From CAZCBN01 sp964496975 (GTDB taxonomy: Bacteria > Planctomycetota > Phycisphaerae > Phycisphaerales > UBA1924): 34,578 bases of DNA. Positions 1 through 8,327 of the stretch are shown here, piece after piece. The notes under the pieces are model-generated. The model saw nothing but the letters and a program-made list of their open reading frames with translations. It had not been told where the DNA came from and made no database searches. Positions within the stretch are counted from its first letter, which is position 1, and every line of letters starts with the position of its first letter. The translations under genes were made by a program, and so were the position numbers. The stretch lies in the NCBI GenBank assembly GCA_964496975.1, contig CAZCBN010000024.1:1-34578 (forward strand), given 5' to 3'.

Positions 1-1
1 G

Positions 2-1258
2 CTCATCGGCGACGGCGCCGCCCTGACGGCCGGGCCCGGCGAGCCGGCGCCCGACCAAGCGGCCGCGGGACCGGGCGTCGAGGCGGACGCGCCGGCCCGC
101 TTTGCGGTCGACACGCTCGCGTCGCTGCAGGAAGACCGCTGGCGGGTGGCGCTCCTGCGGCTTTGGGAGGCGGACGAGGCGCTCTCCCTCGCGGTGCGCG
201 AGCGGCTTGCCGGCGCGGCGTACTTCCCGACGGGCGTTTCGGGCGGCGGGCCCGGCACGGCGGCGCCGCTGTGGTGCGCCGATGACGCGTCGGCGGCGGA
301 GTTGCTCGCGGCGATGGTGGATCCGCGGGCGAGCGCGGCGTCGCGGGCGTCGCGGGCCCGCGCGTGGCTCGCGGGGCAGCCGGTGTTGCTGACCTGGCCC
401 ATCGACGACGGGCCGGTGGCGGTGGGGGAGCGGAGGCCTGTGCTGGGCGTGCTCGCGCCGTTCGCGGGTGGGCTTGTGTCGGCGACGCTGCCGGACGGCA
501 CGCGGGCGGCGGAGCCGTTTGCGGTCGAGCGGGGGCTTTCGGTGGCGGCGGGGCTGCGCGTGCCGCTCGGGCCCGCGGTGGTGCCGGCGGATGGGGCCGC
601 GTCGGGGAGGACCGGCGCGGATGGTGCGGGCGTGCTGCCGGTGACGCTGGCGTTCGGCGTGGCGACGGTGCGGGCGGAGGCGCGGGGGGCGGCGCTGGCG
701 GTCGTGCCGCCCGGCGCGGACCTTGGCCCGTTTCGTTCGGCGTGGACGATGAGCGACTTTGTGGCCGACCCGCAGCGGACGGCGGCGCGGGCGGGTCTGC
801 CGCCGCCGGCGTCCTGGACGCGGGCGCGGCTCTTTGCGGCGCCGGGGTCGCGCGGGGAGCCGCTGCAGTTTTCGTTGTACGTGGAGTGTGCGGCGGGCGG
901 GGCGGCCGCCGCGGCGGCGGCCGTGGTGCCGGGGGGCGAGGCCGACTCGGTGCGGGTGATTCTGGACGACGGGGCGGGCGGCGGGCCGCGGGTGGTGACG
1001 GTGTCTCGCGACGGCCCGGTGCCGGAGCGGGTCGTCCGCTCGGCTGAGGCGGAGCGTTGGGCGTTTGTCATGGCGCTGCCGTCTGGCGTGGACGCGGGGG
1101 TGGGGGCGGGGAGCGGCCAGGTGCGCCTGGCGCTGGACCGGACGGACGCGTGCGGGCGGCGGACGAGTTGGCCCCACCGCGTGCTGCCGTGGCAGGGAAC
1201 GCCGGGGGGCGCGGCGCTGTCGACGGCGGCGTGGCCTGATCCGAGCCGGCCGCGGTAG
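2..1258 (+). CDS. Hypothetical protein, C-terminal part (5' end outside window)
   Basis: The reading frame is open from base 2 and ends at TAG 1256-1258, so about 418 residues are visible and the true start probably lies upstream; the GTG at 146 is only the first possible start inside the window. I do not recognise the family. The protein is very rich in Gly, Ala and Val, with short beta-like stretches and no clear membrane segment or catalytic motif. Two Cys are visible in the second half (VECAAG and TDACGRR). Codons are strongly G-ending, as in pgi and the flg genes downstream. pgi follows 94 bases later on the same strand but seems to have its own promoter. The product could be a cell-surface or planctomycete-specific protein, but nothing here proves it. 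Confidence 0.6.
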   Translation, partial: LIGDGAALTAGPGEPAPDQAAAGPGVEADAPARFAVDTLASLQEDRWRVALLRLWEADEALSLAVRERLAGAAYFPTGVSGGGPGTAAPLWCADDASAAELLAAMVDPRASAASRASRARAWLAGQPVLLTWPIDDGPVAVGERRPVLGVLAPFAGGLVSATLPDGTRAAEPFAVERGLSVAAGLRVPLGPAVVPADGAASGRTGADGAGVLPVTLAFGVATVRAEARGAALAVVPPGADLGPFRSAWTMSDFVADPQRTAARAGLPPPASWTRARLFAAPGSRGEPLQFSLYVECAAGGAAAAAAAVVPGGEADSVRVILDDGAGGGPRVVTVSRDGPVPERVVRSAEAERWAFVMALPSGVDAGVGAGSGQVRLALDRTDACGRRTSWPHRVLPWQGTPGGAALSTAAWPDPSRPR

Positions 1259-1317
1259 ACGGGTTCGCGTGCGGGGGCCGGGCCGGCGGGGGTGGGGGCG
1301 TGCGTGGGGGGCGGGGC

Positions 1318-1346
1318 GCGACCGGCGGCGAGCGGTTCGCTACGCT
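1318..1346 (+). promoter_or_regulatory. Putative sigma-70-type promoter of pgi, possibly giving a leaderless mRNA
   Basis: A -10-like TACGCT lies at 1341-1346, 17 bases after GCGACC at 1318-1323, which keeps the GAC core of a -35 box. Only six bases (GCCGCC) separate the -10 from the pgi ATG at 1353, and there is no Shine-Dalgarno sequence. Transcription would therefore start at or next to the ATG. The same arrangement occurs before ppa. This is a pattern match only. Confidence 0.4.
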
Positions 1347-1352
1347 GCCGCC

Positions 1353-2786
1353 ATGCTGACGATCGACTATGCCAACTGCCTGTCCATGCGCGTCGGTTCG
1401 CACGGGATCGACGCGTCCCACCTGGCCCCGGGATCGACGCTCACGAAGCGTGCGGCCGAGCTGACGGCGAGCCTGGAGCGCACGCGCGGCACCGGGTGGG
1501 AGCGTTGGCGGCCCCTCGCCGACCCGGCGGGCCCCCGGGCGGGGTACGTCGCGTCGGTGCGGGCGATTGCCCAGAAGCACGCGGGGCGGTGGGACAACCT
1601 GGTGGTGCTGGGCATCGGCGGGTCGGCGCTGGGGAACATCGCGCTGCAGAGCGCGTTGAACCCCGCGACCCACAACCTGCTGGACGCGGGGCGGCGGCGC
1701 GGGCCCCGGCTCTTTGTGCTGGACAACGTGGACCCCGCGGCCTTCAACGCGGTGATGGCGCTGTGCCCGCCGGAGCGGACGCTGTTCAACGTGATCTCCA
1801 AGTCGGGCGAGACGGCGGAGACGGCGGCGCAGTTCATGATCGTGCGCGACATGCTGGCCAAGCGGCTCGGGGCGGCGGCGAAGGAGCACATCGTCGCGGT
1901 GACAGACGAATCGCGCGGCACGATGCGGCAGATCTGCGACAAGGCGGGGTACGACACGCTGCCGGTGCCCGACGGCGTGGGGGGCCGGTTCAGCGTGCTG
2001 AGCCCGGTGGGCCTGTTCTCGGCGGCGATGTGCGGCATCAACATCGAGGCGATGCTGGACGGGGCGCACGCGATGGACGCGCGGTGCCGCCGGCCCGAGC
2101 TGGACAAAAACCCCGCGGCGATGCTGGCGACGCTGCTGGTGCATCTGGGCACGGGGTGCTACGCCGACGGCGGGGTCGCGAAGCCGATGCACGTGATGAT
2201 GCCGTACTGCAACGGGCTCTACCTGCTGGCGGACTGGTTCCGGCAGCTCTGGGCCGAGAGCCTCGGCAAGCGGGTGAACACGAAGGGCGAGGAGGTGTTC
2301 GCGGGCTTCACGCCGATCAAGGCGCTCGGGGCGACCGACCAGCACTCGCAGGTGCAGCTCTACCGCGAGGGGCCGAACGACAAGGTGTTCGGGCTGCTGG
2401 AGGTGGAGTCCTTTGAGGCGCAGGACGTGACGATCCCCGCGGGGCTCGGCGTGGAGGCGTTGCAGTATCTCGAGGGGAAGAAGATGTCGGCGCTGCTGAA
2501 CGCCGAGAAGCGGGCGACGGAGTACGCGCTGGTGGAGAGCCAGCGGCCGAACTTTACGATCAAGTTCCCGCGGGTGGACGAGTCGCACGTCGGCGAGTTT
2601 TTGATGCTGTGGCAGGTGGCGACGGCGTACGCGGGTCTGATGCTGGGCATCGACGCGTACGACCAGCCGGCGGTGGAGACGGGCAAGAAGGCCACGTTCG
2701 GCCTGATGGGCCGTGCGGGGTATGAGGAATGGCAGACCAAGGTGTCTGCCGCGCTGGCGTCGACGAAGCATGTGATCGCGGGCTGA
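1353..2786 (+). CDS. pgi: Glucose-6-phosphate isomerase
   Basis: Interconverts glucose 6-phosphate and fructose 6-phosphate in cytosolic glycolysis/gluconeogenesis. The 477-residue product is close in size to the short bacterial (Bacillus-type) enzymes. Visible motifs: a phosphosugar-binding GIGGSALGN near residue 87; the SIS-domain stretch NVISKSGETAET; a PGI signature around GGRFSVLSPVG; the ATDQHSQVQL stretch; and the C-terminal PGI signature AYDQPAVETGKK, whose conserved Lys is the usual catalytic-site residue. The ATG at 1353 is chosen because homology begins at MLTIDYAN and the frame upstream is low-complexity Arg/Gly. The next gene starts 191 bases downstream behind its own promoter-like sequence, so pgi is probably monocistronic. 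Confidence 0.95.
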   Translation: MLTIDYANCLSMRVGSHGIDASHLAPGSTLTKRAAELTASLERTRGTGWERWRPLADPAGPRAGYVASVRAIAQKHAGRWDNLVVLGIGGSALGNIALQSALNPATHNLLDAGRRRGPRLFVLDNVDPAAFNAVMALCPPERTLFNVISKSGETAETAAQFMIVRDMLAKRLGAAAKEHIVAVTDESRGTMRQICDKAGYDTLPVPDGVGGRFSVLSPVGLFSAAMCGINIEAMLDGAHAMDARCRRPELDKNPAAMLATLLVHLGTGCYADGGVAKPMHVMMPYCNGLYLLADWFRQLWAESLGKRVNTKGEEVFAGFTPIKALGATDQHSQVQLYREGPNDKVFGLLEVESFEAQDVTIPAGLGVEALQYLEGKKMSALLNAEKRATEYALVESQRPNFTIKFPRVDESHVGEFLMLWQVATAYAGLMLGIDAYDQPAVETGKKATFGLMGRAGYEEWQTKVSAALASTKHVIAG

Positions 2787-2837
2787 TGGCTGTGATGTAT
2801 GCCCCGCGTTCGAAGTGAAGGTTTCATGCACGTTGGA

Positions 2838-2866
2838 TTGACGCGGCGCGGAAGGTGTGGCACACT
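2838..2866 (+). promoter_or_regulatory. Putative promoter upstream of the secreted-protein cluster
   Basis: TTGACG at 2838-2843 is a good -35 match. It is followed after exactly 17 bases by CACACT at 2861-2866, a weak -10 that resembles the TACNCT boxes seen elsewhere in the window. The predicted transcript would start about 105 bases before the ATG at 2978. Confidence 0.35.
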
Positions 2867-2977
2867 TGCGATGCTCGGGGGGTCGCTCGTGCGGTGCGGT
2901 TGAAACTGGGAAGACCGGGCAAGAGCGGCGGGGCGTGGGGCAGCACGCGATCAGAGCATCGCGGAAGGGGAGCGGCG

Positions 2978-3763
2978 ATGGGTGTGCAACGTGCGGCGTG
3001 TGGGCTGTCGGTCTCGCGACCGGCGGTGGTGTCGTTCGCGTCGATGGTGTCGGTGGGCCTGTCGGTAGGCTTGACGGCGGCGGTGGCGCACGCGGCCCCG
3101 GCTGGGGTGCTGTCCATTGATTCGGCGGTGCGGACGATCAACACGCCCATCGGCGATCTGCAGGCGATCGGCACCGAGCCCGGTGTGTTCAGCCCGAGCT
3201 TCATCGGCTCGCAGACCACGGCCGGCGGGTCGGTGGTGAATGTCGCGGCGACGGCGATTTCCAATATTTTCGGACCGGACGGCGGCATCGGCGAGAGTTC
3301 TTCGGTGCGTTTCGATCTGTCGAACACCCCGCCCGCCGGCGGCGTGGGGCTGGGTGACAACAACGCCGTGCTCGCCGCGTGGACGAGCACCATCGAGTTC
3401 ACGGTTCGTCGCGGCGTTTTGGCGATTCTCGGCCTGAACACCAACGCGGTGCCGGGCGATGTGCTGACGCCGGCCGGGGCGAGCATGGTGCTGCAGACGG
3501 CCGACGGGACGACGCTCGCCGCGCTCAGCGAGACGTCCGGCCTGAGTCTCGCGCTGGCACCGGGGTCGTACCGCATCACGAACAGCCTCATCACCGAACT
3601 CGGCCGCTTCATCGGCGACGGGCCCGCGTCGCTCTCGGAGTCGGCGCAGTTCAACTTCCTTATCCCGCGCCTGCCCGCCCCGTCCGCGGCGCTCGCGGTC
3701 GGCATCGCCGGCGTGGTCGCGGCCCGGCGGCGGCGGTCGTCGGCGTCGCGCGTCCGCGGATGA
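2978..3763 (+). CDS. Secreted protein with PEP-CTERM-like tail (paralog 1)
   Basis: Encodes 261 residues. The N terminus is a long Sec-type signal peptide ending near AHAAPAG. The C terminus has the tripartite form of a PEP-CTERM-like sorting signal: a Pro-rich start (LPAPSA), a hydrophobic segment (LAVGIAGVVAA) and an Arg cluster (RRRR). The Glu of PEP is missing. ATG 2978 is chosen because AAGGGGAG lies just upstream and the signal peptide follows; the frame is open further upstream but basic and low in complexity. The stretch LNTNAVPGDVLTPAGASMVLQ aligns with ETNAVPNGTLAPNAAAFFLVQ of the next gene, so the two are distant paralogs. By analogy with PEP-CTERM proteins it is probably exported and processed by an exosortase-like enzyme, which is not encoded here. 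Function unknown. Confidence 0.8.
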   Translation: MGVQRAACGLSVSRPAVVSFASMVSVGLSVGLTAAVAHAAPAGVLSIDSAVRTINTPIGDLQAIGTEPGVFSPSFIGSQTTAGGSVVNVAATAISNIFGPDGGIGESSSVRFDLSNTPPAGGVGLGDNNAVLAAWTSTIEFTVRRGVLAILGLNTNAVPGDVLTPAGASMVLQTADGTTLAALSETSGLSLALAPGSYRITNSLITELGRFIGDGPASLSESAQFNFLIPRLPAPSAALAVGIAGVVAARRRRSSASRVRG

Positions 3764-3869
3764 CACCGCGGCGGGTCATCCCACAAAGCAACTCCGAATC
3801 CGTCGACAGCAGTCCAAGACGTAGGTTCGTCCACAGCGCCCGAGCTCATGGGCGAGGGAGATACATTTC

Positions 3870-4607
3870 ATGACATGCTCATGCCAGGCCTTGATGGCGG
3901 CCGCGATCATCGGCGCGTCGGTCGGCACGGCCCACGCCGAGTTGCTGGTGACGCGTGACTCGCGGTCCCTCGGTTTTCAAGCGGACATCGCACTCGGCCA
4001 GGACGAAGAAGTCCGCTCGCCCGACAACGCCGGCGGCGCGTTCGACGCCGTGATTCAGCGCGACTACTTCAACGGCGTGTCGATCGCCCGCGCCGACCTG
4101 TCGTTCACGTCGCTCCGCACCGACGCCCGCGGCGGCCTCCGCCTCACGGGCCGATCCGAGCACAACCTCTCGCTCGAACTCGTCCCGGGCGAGCCGCTCA
4201 GCAACTTCGGCCCGAACTCGAGCGGCTTCTCCGGCGTCAGCCTGGAGTTCGTTTCGCCAACCGCCTTCACCTTCCTCGCCGAGATTGAGACGAACGCGGT
4301 CCCAAACGGGACGCTCGCCCCGAACGCGGCCGCGTTCTTCCTCGTTCAGTTGGACGGCGGGACAGGACGCATCGACGGCAACGCGAGCGGCACGTACCAA
4401 TCGGAGTTCGGTGCCGGGCGGTACAGCCTTTGGATCGGCCTCGACAGCTCGGTGCCCGTGCCGTCCGACACCGGCTTCGCCTCGCTGTCGGAGTTCCTGG
4501 ACTTCGACGTTTCGATTCGCCCGGTTCCTGCGCCGGGCGCGGCGGTCCCGCTCGCGGTTGCGGGACTGTTCGCCGCGCGTCGGCGTTCGTCGTCCCGCGT
4601 GGGCTGA
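3870..4607 (+). CDS. Secreted protein with PEP-CTERM-like tail (paralog 2)
   Basis: Encodes 245 residues with a short signal peptide (cleavage probably after GTAHA near residue 23) and the tail PVPAPGAAVPLAVAGLFAARRR, again without a Glu in the PEP position. ATG 3870 has GAGGGAG about nine bases upstream. The mature part is very similar along its whole length to the next gene: VTRDSRSLGF/VTRDTRRLSF, GGAFDAVIQRDY/GGAFNPIIQREF, TSLRTD, the E/ETNA segment, QLDGG, and G(A/P)GRY. This is a tandem duplication. The fold looks all-beta. No catalytic motif was recognised. Confidence 0.85.
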   Translation: MTCSCQALMAAAIIGASVGTAHAELLVTRDSRSLGFQADIALGQDEEVRSPDNAGGAFDAVIQRDYFNGVSIARADLSFTSLRTDARGGLRLTGRSEHNLSLELVPGEPLSNFGPNSSGFSGVSLEFVSPTAFTFLAEIETNAVPNGTLAPNAAAFFLVQLDGGTGRIDGNASGTYQSEFGAGRYSLWIGLDSSVPVPSDTGFASLSEFLDFDVSIRPVPAPGAAVPLAVAGLFAARRRSSSRVG

Positions 4608-4742
4608 TGCGCAGGCGTCGACGGTGGCCGTGCGCCGGTGGGACGGCGTGGACATGCGATCGTTTGATGTGTGTTTCGCTTCGGGTGCCGGATGATCCCG
4701 GCTCCCACAGGCACGAGCCGTTGGCTCGGGAGGGTCAGAGTC

Positions 4743-5471
4743 ATGAAGGTGGCGTTGTTCCCCGCGGCGTCGGCCGTGGTTGTGGCCGCGGTCGCTGTCC
4801 CGTCTCACGCCGGGGTGCAGGTCACGCGGGACACGCGGAGACTCTCGTTCGCCGCGGATTTCAACCTGGGCCAGTTTGAAGATGTCACGGCACCGCCGCA
4901 GGCCGGCGGGGCGTTCAACCCCATCATCCAGCGCGAGTTTGACGCCGGGGCGTTCATCTCTCGCGGCGACATCTTCGCGACCTCCCTCCGAACCGACACC
5001 GCGCGCGGCTTTCGGTTCGCCGGTGGAAGTCGGCACAAGTCGTCGGTGACGCTTGTGCCCGGTGGGCCGAGTTCGGGCTTCGCCCCATTTGCGTTCGGCG
5101 AGTTCTCGGCCAGCTTGGAGTTCACCGTTTCTACGGCGTTCCGCTTCGAGGCCGACTTCGAGACGAACGCGTTCGTCGAAAACAACCTTGCGCCAACGGA
5201 GGGATCGTTCGGACTGACCCAGCTTGACGGCGGGTTCATTGCGATTGGCAGCGCTGAAAACGGGAGCCTCGTCGCCGACCTCGGCCCCGGGCGCTACGTG
5301 CTCGGCGTATCCCTGTTCAGCCAAACGCCGCTGGACTTCGTCGGCGACAGCGTGTCCGTGGACGAGTTCATCACGTTTGACTTCGCGGTTCGCGTCATCC
5401 CCGCACCGGGCGTTGCCGCTCCGCTCGCGGCGGCGGGTGTGCTGGTGAGTCGTCGTCGCCGCGCTCGCTGA
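4743..5471 (+). CDS. Secreted protein with PEP-CTERM-like tail (paralog 3)
   Basis: Encodes 242 residues: signal peptide MKVALFPAASAVVVAAVAVP with cleavage near SHAG, a beta-rich mature part co-linear with paralog 2, and the tail VIPAPGVAAPLAAAGVLVSRRRR. An upstream in-frame ATG at 4671 exists, but 4743 is preferred because GGGAGGG lies about eight bases before it and a classical signal peptide follows at once. The three genes share orientation with intergenic gaps of 106 and 135 bases, so cotranscription is possible. A GC-rich hairpin follows at 5490-5507. Function unknown; the repeated unit suggests a surface or extracellular structural role (inference). Confidence 0.85.
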   Translation: MKVALFPAASAVVVAAVAVPSHAGVQVTRDTRRLSFAADFNLGQFEDVTAPPQAGGAFNPIIQREFDAGAFISRGDIFATSLRTDTARGFRFAGGSRHKSSVTLVPGGPSSGFAPFAFGEFSASLEFTVSTAFRFEADFETNAFVENNLAPTEGSFGLTQLDGGFIAIGSAENGSLVADLGPGRYVLGVSLFSQTPLDFVGDSVSVDEFITFDFAVRVIPAPGVAAPLAAAGVLVSRRRRAR

Positions 5472-5489
5472 GGCGGAGCCAGAGGTTCT

Positions 5490-5507
5490 GCCCCGCACGG
5501 GCGGGGC
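5490..5507. terminator. GC hairpin between convergent genes, possible bidirectional terminator
   Basis: GCCCCGC (5490-5496), loop ACGG, GCGGGGC (5501-5507): a perfect 7-bp stem between the end of the third secreted-protein gene and the end of the desaturase gene on the other strand. There is no T-run on either side, so terminator function is only suggested by position. Confidence 0.35.
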
Positions 5508-5620
5508 TCACGCCGCGACCCATGCACCGGCGCTCGCCGACAAGGCGGGCGTCGCCTTTCTGGCTGGCCAAAGCGTGCCGTTGGGCCGCGATGCTCGGGG
5601 TGAGCGGGGCTCCCCCCGCG

Positions 5621-6577
5621 TCATTCGCTCGCTTCGGGCCCGCTCGTCGCAAGCCGCCGCTTCTGCCGCACATGCCGCGGCGGCTTCACGTCCTTCGCGA
5701 GGCCCAGCCACTCCAGCGCCTTGATCTGGTAGTACGTGATGTCAAACTCCCACCAGCGGTGCTGGTTGCTCGCGCTGATCGGGTCGGCGTGGTGGTTGTT
5801 GTGCCAGCCCTCGCCCACCGTCAGCACCGCGACAAACCAGTTGTTCTTGCTGTGGTCGTCGGTCTTGTGGTTCTGGTAGCCGAACATGTGGGTCAACGAG
5901 TTCACCGACCAGGTGATGTGCCACACCAGCACGTTCCGCACGAACACGCCCCACACCAGCAGGCTCAGGCCGAACCGCAGCGCCTCGTCCGCCCCGCCCT
6001 GCACGTAGCCGATGCCGGCGCCGACGGCGAAGAAGAGCGCCGCGTGGGCCACGTAGATCCAGAGCCAGTTGAAGCTCTTCTCAAGCTTCATGTACCAGCG
6101 GTCCTTTAAAATGTCGCTGGCGAACTTGGCGTAGGTGTTGATGTTGTGCGTCGCCTTGTTCACGACGAGCAGCCAGCCGACATGGGCCCACAAGAACTCG
6201 ACCAGCGGCGTGTGCGGGTCGTCCTGGTGGTCCGAGTGGTTGTGGTGGTAGCGGTGGATGGCGACCCACTTCGCCGGCGTGTCCTGCATGCAGCAGAGCG
6301 CCATCAGCACGAACAGGTGCTCGAGCCAGACCGGCAGCTTCGCCGACTTGTGCGTGAGCACGCGGTGGTAGCACAGATTGATCGCCTGACCGAAGACGTG
6401 CACGCCCACCAGGCACACGACCAGCCCCGTCCACGTGAAGAGCCACGGCACGAACGCGGCCAGCGCGATCAGGTGAATCCCGCCGATGGCGATCGCATAC
6501 GGCCAGAGAATCTGGCCCTTGATCACGGTGTCGGGCAGGGGAAGTTGCGGTCTGCTGTGGGCGACGGCGGTCGTCAA
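5621..6577 (-). CDS. Membrane fatty-acid (acyl) desaturase, delta-9 type
   Basis: An integral-membrane di-iron desaturase that would introduce a cis double bond into acyl chains. With the TTG start at 6577 it has 318 residues. The three histidine boxes are intact: HRVLTH (71-76), HRYHH (108-112) and HNNHH (259-263). Hydrophobic segments occur at about 25-47, 50-68, 84-97, 172-192 and 203-222, as in the stearoyl-CoA desaturase family. The start is uncertain because the frame has no ATG. It stays open upstream to a TTG at 6769, but that extra 64-residue stretch is basic and unlike the family. TTG 6577 has GAGG six bases upstream and leaves a plausible short N terminus. The gene lies downstream of the SDR gene on the same strand, with a gap of about 400 bases. 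Confidence 0.88.
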   Translation of the reverse strand: MTTAVAHSRPQLPLPDTVIKGQILWPYAIAIGGIHLIALAAFVPWLFTWTGLVVCLVGVHVFGQAINLCYHRVLTHKSAKLPVWLEHLFVLMALCCMQDTPAKWVAIHRYHHNHSDHQDDPHTPLVEFLWAHVGWLLVVNKATHNINTYAKFASDILKDRWYMKLEKSFNWLWIYVAHAALFFAVGAGIGYVQGGADEALRFGLSLLVWGVFVRNVLVWHITWSVNSLTHMFGYQNHKTDDHSKNNWFVAVLTVGEGWHNNHHADPISASNQHRWWEFDITYYQIKALEWLGLAKDVKPPRHVRQKRRLATSGPEASE

Positions 6578-6973
6578 TGTCAACCTCGGGTCTCGGTGCA
6601 CCGGCCCACGCCGGCCTTCGCTGGGGAACGCAGGCTGCGGGACGCGGTCGGTCACCAGGAGCGCGACGGGCCCGGCCGTGCATCCTCGGGCCCGCTCGGG
6701 CCGCGACCACGGCGTGGGTATCACCCGCTCGGCGCGCCAGGCGGGCGGGGCTTTTCGACGCCGTGCCAAAGGCGCCGCGGTGCCGGGACAGACGCCCCGG
6801 ACGCGGCCCGGAAGCCGGTCGCCGATCCGGCAGGATAGCCGGGAAAGCGGCCCGTGGACGGCGTATCGGGTGCTTCGCGGCGCGGGTCTGCGCGGTTTCA
6901 GGCCCGGGCCAGCGTCGGGCGGTCCGCGGCCCTCGCCGGTCCGCGGCGTCGGGCTCGGCGCGGGGCGTCCATG
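6578..6973. other. Gap between desaturase and SDR genes
   Basis: About 400 bases of very GC-rich sequence. The desaturase frame remains open through about half of it, so a longer N terminus cannot be excluded. No RNA gene, terminator with T-run, repeat or convincing promoter was seen. Confidence 0.5.
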
Positions 6974-7735
6974 TCAGTTGCGCCCGCCCACGGGCACCAC
7001 GGCCCCGCGGGTCACGCGGTTGCCGGGCGAGGCGAGGAAGCAGATCGTGCACGCCACCTCGTCGCACGCGGGCCACGTGCTGTGGTCGGCGTTGGGCATC
7101 GCGGCGCGGTTTTGCGGCGTGTCCATCAGCGAGGGGGCGATCGCGTTCACAAGGATGCCCTCGCCCTTCACCTCGCTCGAGATCGCCCGGGTCAGCGCCG
7201 CCACGGCGGCCTTGCTCGCGATGTACGCCGCCATCTTCGCCCCGCCGTCCGCCTCCAGCGCGGCGAGGGCCGAGACGTTCACCACGCGGCCCCCGGCGCC
7301 GCCGCTCAGTCCCGTCGCCCGCATGCGGCGGACGGCCTCGCGCGTGCACAGGTAGCTGCTGGCGGCGTTCATCGCCATCATCCGCTGGAAGACCGCCGCC
7401 CCGGCCTCCTCCACCGGGGCCATCGCAAAGCCGCCGGCGACGTGCACGCTCGCCCACAGCGAGCCGACGGGCGCGACGGCCTCGCCGTAAAAGCGTTCCA
7501 CCTGGGCCTCGTCGGACAGATCAAACCCGGCCAGAGTGCGAACGGATGGGTGGTCCTTCAAGGCGAACGTCGCGAGCTCCCGCTCGTTGAACACCGGGAT
7601 CGAGACCCGGGCCCCCGCGGCCAGCAGGCGGCCGACCACCGCGGACCCCAGCGCGCCCGTTCCGCCGCTGACGACGACGTGCCGGCCGGCGAACTCAACC
7701 GAGGCATGGGACGAAGTGGACGTGGTGTCAGGCAT
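6974..7735 (-). CDS. Short-chain dehydrogenase/reductase (SDR)
   Basis: An NAD(P)-dependent oxidoreductase of 253 residues with a classical SDR fold. The cofactor motif appears as GGTGALG (24-30); the NAG motif is altered to HVAGG (98-102). The catalytic tetrad is visible: Asn123 (AMNAASSY), Ser155 (NVSAL), Tyr171 and Lys175 (YIASK). The C terminus VTRGAVVPVGG is typical of the family. The ATG start at 7735 faces the FmdB-type gene across 126 bases. Substrate cannot be told from sequence. The family is often annotated as 3-oxoacyl-ACP reductase, but membership alone does not prove a lipid role, despite the neighbouring desaturase. Confidence 0.87.
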   Translation of the reverse strand: MPDTTSTSSHASVEFAGRHVVVSGGTGALGSAVVGRLLAAGARVSIPVFNERELATFALKDHPSVRTLAGFDLSDEAQVERFYGEAVAPVGSLWASVHVAGGFAMAPVEEAGAAVFQRMMAMNAASSYLCTREAVRRMRATGLSGGAGGRVVNVSALAALEADGGAKMAAYIASKAAVAALTRAISSEVKGEGILVNAIAPSLMDTPQNRAAMPNADHSTWPACDEVACTICFLASPGNRVTRGAVVPVGGRN

Positions 7736-7823
7736 GGCCGGCCTCCAGGGGGCGGGGCGCGCGGGCGGTGCCGCGGCGATTGGGGCGAGAGTCCCGCTTC
7801 AACACGGGGCTGCGGCGGCACGA

Positions 7824-7829
7824 TACCCT
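7824..7829 (+). promoter_or_regulatory. Possible -10 box (TACCCT) of the FmdB-type gene
   Basis: TACCCT at 7824-7829 would give a start near 7836, a leader of about 26 bases, and a well-spaced GAGGAG before the ATG at 7862. No convincing -35 was found. Confidence 0.25.
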
Positions 7830-7861
7830 TGCTTGGTCGCTTGGACCGAGGAGTCTTGGCC

Positions 7862-8098
7862 ATGCCCATGTACGAATACCGGTGTGAAGAAGACGGCAGC
7901 GTCCTGGAACTGCGGCGTTCGATGGCCGACGCGGACGCCCCGGTGGAGGACCCGGAGGGCCGGGGACGCACGTTTGTGCGCGCGATCTCCAGCTTCAGCA
8001 CAGGCGGCAGCGCCTCAGCGGGCCGCTCCATGGCTCTCCCGCGTTCAGGCGGGTGCTGCCCCTGCGGCAAGACCAGCGGTGGCTGCGGCGGCCGCTGA
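7862..8098 (+). CDS. FmdB-type small zinc-ribbon-like protein with altered cysteines
   Basis: A 78-residue protein that begins MPMYEYRCEEDG, the hallmark N terminus of the FmdB/putative regulatory protein family (MPxYEYxCxxCG). The second Cys of the first pair is Asp11, and the middle CPxCG pair is missing (DPEGRGRTFVRAIS instead). The C terminus is Cys-rich: Cys65, 66, 68 and 75 in GGCCPCGKTSGGCGGR. A zinc site could still form from Cys8 and the tail, but not in the usual way. The start is well supported by GAGGAG upstream. It sits alone between the divergent SDR gene and the flagellar cluster. Role unknown. Confidence 0.75.
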   Translation: MPMYEYRCEEDGSVLELRRSMADADAPVEDPEGRGRTFVRAISSFSTGGSASAGRSMALPRSGGCCPCGKTSGGCGGR

Positions 8099-8256
8099 AG
8101 CACCGGGAGCGGCGGAGCGGGCGTAAAAATCCCTTGTTTGAGGTGTTGCGAGCGGCCGCGGGGGCGCAAGGGTTGCCTGCGCGAGCGCGTGTGTGACGTC
8201 GCGCACGGCCTGCGCGTGATGCGCGTTCGGGTGGCTGAGCGGTGCGAGGGTGCGGC

Positions 8257-8272
8257 TGGCACGCGGCTTGTG
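8257..8272 (+). promoter_or_regulatory. Sigma-54-type -24/-12 promoter of the flgF cluster
   Basis: TGGCACG (8257-8263), four bases, then TTGTG (8268-8272) matches TGGCACG-N4-TTGCW with one change (C to T in the -12 element). The predicted start near 8283 gives a leader of about 45 bases before flgF. A 14-base core identical to this one lies before flgI. Sigma-54 drives middle-class flagellar operons in many Gram-negative bacteria. Confidence 0.5.
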
Positions 8273-8327
8273 GTGTCCCTGGGCGGTCCGCCGCGCATGG
8301 GGCGCGGGCGGCCTGTGGGGCCCAGCG

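Noticed and set aside
2855..2875. TGGCACACTTGC near 2858 as a sigma-54 site
   Set aside because: The gap between the GGCAC and TTGC parts is too short for a -24/-12 element. A sigma-70-like reading with TTGACG at 2838 fits better.
6578..6769. Extended N terminus of the desaturase (TTG at 6769)
   Set aside because: The extra residues are basic, Pro/Arg-rich and unlike the family. TTG 6577 has a better ribosome-binding site. It cannot be fully excluded.
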